DNA of 64,000 nt from Rhodococcus rhodochrous (GTDB lineage: Bacteria > Actinomycetota > Actinomycetes > Mycobacteriales > Mycobacteriaceae), in the NCBI RefSeq assembly GCF_014854695.1, contig NZ_CP027557.1, positions 2,666,001 through 2,730,000 of the forward strand, given 5' to 3'. Under the pieces are notes generated by a model. The model had not been told where the DNA came from, made no database searches, and was given only the letters and a program-made list of their open reading frames with translations. The translations under genes and the position numbers were made by a program. Shown here one piece after another: positions 62,123 through 64,000 of the stretch (within the stretch, counting starts at the first letter, position 1; each line of letters opens with the position of its first letter).

Positions 62123-62252
62123 CCCGATTTTTGTGCAGGATCGACAAGAGAAGCGTCGAAGTTGGTCTCGTGGGGACGTGTCCTGGATCACGCCGGCAGC
62201 ATAGTGTCGTGCATCACAACCGATACGTGCTCGTCGGACCGAGGAGCTGTAG

Positions 62253-63716
62253 ATGCCCTTCTCCCGCTTTCCCTTCCTCCCCTGGAACGTCCCCGCCGAG
62301 GATCGCTCTCGTGCGGCGGTCCGGGACGACAGGCTCGAACTCACTTACGCTCAGCTCGACGACCGAACCCGCGCTGTCGCAGCACAGTTCGCGCGGCACA
62401 GCGTCGGCGCGGGCGACATCGTCGCGATCATGCTGCCGAACCGGGTCGAACTGCTCGTCGCGATGCTCGCGTCGTGGCGTCTCGGTGCTGCTGCGACACC
62501 CGTCAATCCGGCGTTCACGGAATCCGAAGCGGCCTATCAGATCTCGGACTCCGGCGCTGTCCTGGTGGTCAACCACTCGGTGGACGCACCGGCCGGCGGC
62601 CGACCCAGCATCGCAGTGGACGATCTCGCCGACGAGGGCGACGGCCCCGACCCTGTGGCCCTGCGCGGCGACGAATTGAGCCTGGTCATCTACACCAGCG
62701 GGTCCACCGGACGGCCGAAGGGCGTGATGCTCGATCACGACAACGCCGAGGCCATGTCGTCGACGATGGCGCAGCATTTCCGTCTCACCGCCGACGACCA
62801 CTGCATGCTCGTCCTGCCATTGTTCCACGTCAACGCGATCATGGTGAGTGCACTGGCGGTCTGGCGTTCGCACGGACAGCTCAGTGTCATCGGGTCGTTC
62901 TCCGCGACCCGGTTCTTCGACCACGTGGAAAAGCTCCGTCCCACATACTTTTCCGCTGTACCCGCGATCTACGCGATGCTCGCGGCGTTGCCCGACACCG
63001 TGAGCCCCGACACCTCGTCGCTGCGGTTCGTGGTGTGCGGCGCCGCGCCGGTATCGAAGGAACTGCTGCAGCGGTGCCACGACCGCTTCGGCTTCGTCAT
63101 GGTCGAGGGATACGGACTCACCGAAGCGACCTGTGCGTCCGCCTGCAATCCCGTCGACGGTGTCCGCAAACTCGGAACGGTCGGACCGGCACTGCCCGGA
63201 CAGCGGATCGGGATCATGTCCCCGGAGGATGAACTGCTGGCACCCGGCGAGACAGGGGAGGTGGTCATCGCGGGACCGACGGTCATGCGTGGCTACCTCG
63301 ATCGCCCCGATGCGACCGCCGAGACCGTCCGCGACGGTTGGCTGCACACCGGGGACATCGGGCTCCTGGACGAGGACGGTTATCTGCGCATCGTCGACCG
63401 CGTCAAGGACATGATCATCCGCGGAGGTGAGAACATCTATCCCAAGGAGATCGAAACCGTCCTGACCTCGGTCGACGACGTTCTCGAAGCCGCGGTCGTC
63501 GGGCGGCCCGACCCGGTCCTCGGCGAGGTTCCCGTCGCCTACGTGGAGCTGTACCCGGATGCGACGACGACCGCCGAGGACCTCCTCGAGCACTGCCGGC
63601 GGCACCTGATGCGCGCGAAGGTGCCCGAGCGGATCGACATCCTCGACGCGCTACCGAAGAACCCCGTCGGCAAGATCGACAAACCCTCACTCAGGCGCGC
63701 ATTGCAACACGCCTGA
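62253..63716 (+). CDS. Acyl-CoA synthetase / AMP-dependent ligase (FadD-like)
   Basis: A 487-residue ANL-superfamily enzyme. The AMP-binding P-loop YTSGSTGRPKG is at residues 147-157, followed by VMVEGYGLTEATCASACNPV, the A8 region GWLHTGDIGLLDEDGYLRIV and the catalytic Lys in PKNPVGKIDKPSLR. It is shorter than fatty-acid FadD proteins (about 550) and may activate a short, branched or aromatic acid to its CoA ester. GAGGAG precedes the ATG. It lies downstream of the broken PucR regulator and upstream of a DUF3556 membrane protein, a likely operon. Confidence 0.9.
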   Translation: MPFSRFPFLPWNVPAEDRSRAAVRDDRLELTYAQLDDRTRAVAAQFARHSVGAGDIVAIMLPNRVELLVAMLASWRLGAAATPVNPAFTESEAAYQISDSGAVLVVNHSVDAPAGGRPSIAVDDLADEGDGPDPVALRGDELSLVIYTSGSTGRPKGVMLDHDNAEAMSSTMAQHFRLTADDHCMLVLPLFHVNAIMVSALAVWRSHGQLSVIGSFSATRFFDHVEKLRPTYFSAVPAIYAMLAALPDTVSPDTSSLRFVVCGAAPVSKELLQRCHDRFGFVMVEGYGLTEATCASACNPVDGVRKLGTVGPALPGQRIGIMSPEDELLAPGETGEVVIAGPTVMRGYLDRPDATAETVRDGWLHTGDIGLLDEDGYLRIVDRVKDMIIRGGENIYPKEIETVLTSVDDVLEAAVVGRPDPVLGEVPVAYVELYPDATTTAEDLLEHCRRHLMRAKVPERIDILDALPKNPVGKIDKPSLRRALQHA

Positions 63717-63789
63717 CCCTCATCCCTCGTCCTACCTCGACGCGAGTGCCCCTCGCGGTGATGAGCCCTGCCCACCTTCAGGAGTCACA

Positions 63790-64000
63790 ATGGGATTCAA
63801 GACGGCAGACATGCCACCGGTCGACCCGGCCACCTACGACGACATGCCCTTCATGGAGCGCATGCGGGTGCTGGCGACCCACTGGGCCGAATACGGTTTC
63901 GGCAGCCCCAAACAGATGCACATGCTCTACGTGTACAAGCTGATCTTCTACGTTCTCGGTGGGGTGGCGGTCGTCGGACTCACCACGCCCGGACTGGGTT
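63790..64000 (+). CDS. DUF3556 integral membrane protein, 3' end outside window
   Basis: The first 70 codons match the start of DUF3556 proteins: MGFKTADMPPVDPATYDDMP, then MERMRVLATHWAEYGFGSPK and a first transmembrane helix YKLIFYVLGGVAVVGLTTPG. The frame is open at the edge. AGGAGTCACA precedes the ATG. Members are large actinobacterial membrane proteins of unknown role, often near acyl-CoA genes. It lies 73 bases after the acyl-CoA synthetase stop. Confidence 0.85.
   Translation, partial: MGFKTADMPPVDPATYDDMPFMERMRVLATHWAEYGFGSPKQMHMLYVYKLIFYVLGGVAVVGLTTPGLG

Overview
The window is GC-rich (roughly two-thirds G+C), densely coding actinobacterial chromosome. A complete yrbE/mce operon with an MceG-type ATPase, a WhiB protein, mycothiol-type DinB-like proteins, a monomeric isocitrate dehydrogenase and many PucR/GntR/TetR/LuxR regulators point to a mycolic-acid-containing Corynebacteriales member, most likely Rhodococcus or a close relative. 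The genus call is inference from gene content. I saw no rRNA, tRNA, CRISPR array, integrase or insertion sequence.

Left part (1-20 kb). After a truncated PucR regulator, an HSL-type esterase, an OB-fold/zinc-ribbon protein, a RidA/HxlR divergent pair, a GlsB-like membrane protein and a WhiB protein comes a catabolic island. A minus-strand pair (sugar-isomerase-like TIM barrel, SDR dehydrogenase) diverges from a plus-strand set (MHS-type transporter, split transketolase N and C halves), followed by an FCD-type GntR regulator. Further on lie a translationally coupled FAD/Fe-S 2-hydroxyacid dehydrogenase and aldehyde dehydrogenase, then a second aldehyde dehydrogenase. A TGTYRACA-type palindrome recurs upstream of all three groups, so I propose one GntR regulon. 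It would import a polyol, sugar or sugar acid, oxidise and isomerise it, cleave it with a transketolase, and oxidise the released 2-hydroxyaldehyde and 2-hydroxyacid. No kinase gene is present.

Middle part (20-42 kb). This is mixed housekeeping and accessory content: malate:quinone oxidoreductase, an old yellow enzyme with a WYL regulator, DinB proteins, a large LuxR-type ATPase regulator, a membrane-anchored actin/Hsp70-fold protein, a crotonase, a solitary gas-vesicle GvpA/GvpJ homologue, a macrolide phosphotransferase-like kinase, a HugZ-like protein, a secreted cupin, monomeric icd, a PadR regulator, a nitronate monooxygenase and a tandem double-TetR regulator.

Right part (42-64 kb). An apparently single transcription unit of about 12 kb carries a small membrane protein, yrbEA-yrbEB, mceA-F with an extra 74-residue membrane protein between mceB and mceC, an Mce-associated protein, two DUF2236 (MpaB-type) oxygenase-like proteins and mceG. 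This resembles a self-contained lipid or terpenoid uptake-plus-oxidation system. Beyond it are a LuxR regulator, a cupin/DUF1304 pair, a pirin, a MerR regulator with a textbook 19-bp-spacer promoter, two envelope or secreted proteins, a frameshifted PucR regulator, an acyl-CoA synthetase and the start of a DUF3556 membrane protein.

Decay and repeats. Two broken genes are visible: an internally deleted zinc alcohol dehydrogenase (19.3-19.6 kb) and the PucR gene at 60.8-62.1 kb. A 70-bp palindromic element occurs twice, each time between convergent genes, and one copy supplies the C-terminal codons of mqo.
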